Part shown: in pieces, positions 52,084-53,192 of the stretch
How the letters are laid out: the number at the start of each line of letters is the position of its first letter
Position numbering within the stretch: position 1 is the stretch's first letter
Assembly (NCBI RefSeq): GCF_041817755.1
Contig: NZ_JBGYBX010000002.1
Coordinates: forward strand, 1 to 53,192
Reading direction: 5' to 3'
DNA: 53,192 nucleotides
From: Glaesserella sp041817755
GTDB lineage: Bacteria > Pseudomonadota > Gammaproteobacteria > Enterobacterales > Pasteurellaceae
Notes under the pieces: generated by a model
Database searches by the model: none
What the model was told of the DNA's origin: nothing
The model's input: the letters and a program-made list of their open reading frames with translations, nothing else
Made by a program: the position numbers and the translations under genes

Positions 52084-52725
52084 CTATTCAATATTAAAAC
52101 GTTTCCGAAGACCAGCTTGATAAAGCGCAATGTTGACTTCTTTGAGTAAAAACTGTTTTTCTCTTTGACTTAAGGTATAAATATATTTGTGTGTAATCGC
52201 ACCATAGAGTTTAAATAACATAATATGATTTACATCAATTCCCATTTTAATCAAATCCACAAAAATACTTATTTCACCCCGTTTAATAAATTCATCAACA
52301 GAGTTAATTCCCAACTTCTTTAATGTCCTTTCTATATTTATATTCATATTCGGAAGAGAACGAATTAAATTTTTTCGCATAGAATTATTTTTCTGCCTTA
52401 AGGTGGAAATTTCCTGAATAGTATTAATTATCCAATGTGAATACTGTTGTAAATTATTTAATATATACGGTGGAATAAAATAGAAGTTTTTCGCATGAAT
52501 TCCCATATTGGGATCTTGTAAAGGTTTGGTTTCTTCATACACAAGTAATTCTGCAGCAAAAATATCCGAAACACGAAGATAAAAGTTATTATCTTTATAT
52601 AAAGCAAATAATATATCGTCCTTAAATATACCATAATAGGAAAACGTGGTTTTTGCTTTTGTCTCACCAATGATAGGGAAGAGTAAAGCTCTTATCTCTT
52701 TTGTTTTTGTCTCGATGCTAGACAT
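52084..52725 (-). CDS. sxy: Sxy/TfoX competence regulator
   Basis: The 213-residue protein (H. influenzae Sxy 217) has an N-terminal TfoX domain (about 1-105) with FSYYGIFKDDILFALYKDNNFYLRVS and a C-terminal TfoX domain (about 125-205) with LRSLPNMNINIERTLKKLGINSVDEF-like helices. Sxy works with CRP at CRP-S promoters to switch on DNA uptake genes. AGGAGT lies about six bases before the ATG. The 5' leader is AT-rich and carries a CRP-S-like site. It fits with dprA and the abundant uptake signals. Confidence 0.9.
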   Translation of the reverse strand: MSSIETKTKEIRALLFPIIGETKAKTTFSYYGIFKDDILFALYKDNNFYLRVSDIFAAELLVYEETKPLQDPNMGIHAKNFYFIPPYILNNLQQYSHWIINTIQEISTLRQKNNSMRKNLIRSLPNMNINIERTLKKLGINSVDEFIKRGEISIFVDLIKMGIDVNHIMLFKLYGAITHKYIYTLSQREKQFLLKEVNIALYQAGLRKRFNIE

Positions 52726-52830
52726 AAATTACTCCTTTTATAAATAAAATAATAAAAAAAGAAACTACATTTCTCAGGTGAATAATTCATTGCTAAAAAA
52801 ATATTTTCAATCCCAAGAAGTAATTATTTT

Positions 52831-52846
52831 TGTGACATCTGTCGAA
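52831..52846 (+). promoter_or_regulatory. CRP-S-like site upstream of sxy
   Basis: TGTGACATCTGTCGAA has a perfect first half-site and a second half with TCgaA instead of TCACA, an imperfect layout like Sxy-dependent CRP-S sites. It lies about 110 bases before the sxy start. In H. influenzae sxy itself is controlled through such a site. Confidence 0.5.
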
Positions 52847-53024
52847 AAAATAAAAAATACTTTAAAAATTGTTTAAAAATAAAACAAAATGAACATTTTA
52901 TGTTCTAAAAAATATCTCTGTGCTTGTCAAAAAACGATTAAAATTCATCCAACAAACAAAAAATATACAATTTACGTATCCTTTTTTACTTTTTCCTTAA
53001 AATTTAGGGTAGAAATTGCTAAAC

Positions 53025-53043
53025 AATTTTGTCTACTATGCCA
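53025..53043 (+). repeat. Copy C of the dispersed 19-base intergenic motif
   Basis: AATTTTGTCTACTATGCCA, identical to copy A. An uptake signal ACCGCTTGT follows about 28 bases later, an arrangement also seen at copy A. Confidence 0.8.
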
Positions 53044-53135
53044 TTATCTGAAAAATTCCCCCGCAATCCGACCGCTTGTCAGCCTCATTCTTCTCTTCTT
53101 TTCTTCTTCTGTTCATTACTTCCGCAAAATAAAAA

Positions 53136-53165
53136 AAACCGCAAGCTATCTCTAACTTGCGGTTT
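53136..53165 (-). terminator. Terminator of a gene lying to the right
   Basis: AAACCGCAAG (53136-53145) and CTTGCGGTTT (53156-53165) form a 10-pair stem, with a run of T on the reverse strand. It would end a leftward transcript entering from the right edge; a reverse-strand frame ending APSGF then TAA at 53174-53176 could be that gene's last codons, but it is too short to identify. Confidence 0.75.
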
Positions 53166-53192
53166 CTCTCGTATTAAAACCCTGATGGTGCC

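Noticed and set aside
52889..53155. An 88-codon open frame at the right end
   Set aside because: It has no ribosome site, spans the repeat motif, an uptake signal and the terminator, and its product has no plausible domain; it is an AT-rich chance frame.

Overview
The window is chromosomal DNA from a member of the Pasteurellaceae. The strongest signs are many copies of the 9-base uptake signal ACAAGCGGT (either strand, often as inverted pairs between genes), and a gene complement typical of the family: hslVU, the fkpA/slyX/tus block, a cytoplasmic N-glycosyltransferase, sxy, dprA and glpFK. The core ACAAGCGGT, rather than AAGTGCGGT, points to the Actinobacillus pleuropneumoniae/Mannheimia/Glaesserella side of the family. 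A tnaCAB operon suggests an indole-positive organism. The species cannot be fixed from the sequence alone.

Layout. 1-3.5 kb: rpsJ with its leader at the left edge, a beta-class glutathione transferase, and an uncharacterised ATP-grasp/esterase pair. 3.5-9.2 kb: pdxH, tusBCD, a YheO-like regulator and fkpA leftward, then slyX, mtnN and rimO rightward. 9.2-16.6 kb: an N-glycosyltransferase directly after rimO, an OsmB-like lipoprotein, lptM-lysA, dprA facing def-hldD, and two tiny lipoproteins. 16.8-22.1 kb: a patatin phospholipase, the tryptophanase operon with its TnaC leader peptide and CRP site, then dmsD-napF. 22.2-27.7 kb: a classical autotransporter with a sequon-rich linker, an unknown outer-membrane barrel and a Dcu-type C4-dicarboxylate transporter, all leftward. 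27.9-35.2 kb: dapF, a candidate small RNA, tRNA-Asn and tRNA-Phe, mltC-yggX-mutY, a VOC protein, sfsA and hslVU. 35.7-43.1 kb: a trimeric autotransporter adhesin, mutS and glpFK. 43.5-50.2 kb: a catabolic island with an IclR regulator, 2,3-diketo-L-gulonate reductase, a RbsABC-type importer whose ATPase gene is frameshifted, and an SMP-30-type lactonase. 50.5-53.2 kb: fumC and the competence regulator sxy.

How the parts fit. Competence is represented by sxy (with a CRP-S-like site upstream), dprA and dense uptake signals. Surface adhesion is represented by two adhesins rich in N-X-S/T sequons and an N-glycosyltransferase that could modify such proteins in the cytoplasm; its usual partner agt is absent here. 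Anaerobic and carbon metabolism is represented by dcu, fumC, glpFK, tnaAB and dmsD-napF, with CRP-like sites at tnaC, glpF and the yiaJ/yiaK divergon. The least conventional elements are the reductase/importer/lactonase operon, which may handle dehydroascorbate or a related sugar lactone, a candidate small RNA near 28.8 kb, and a 19-base motif repeated in three intergenic regions with a weaker fourth match.
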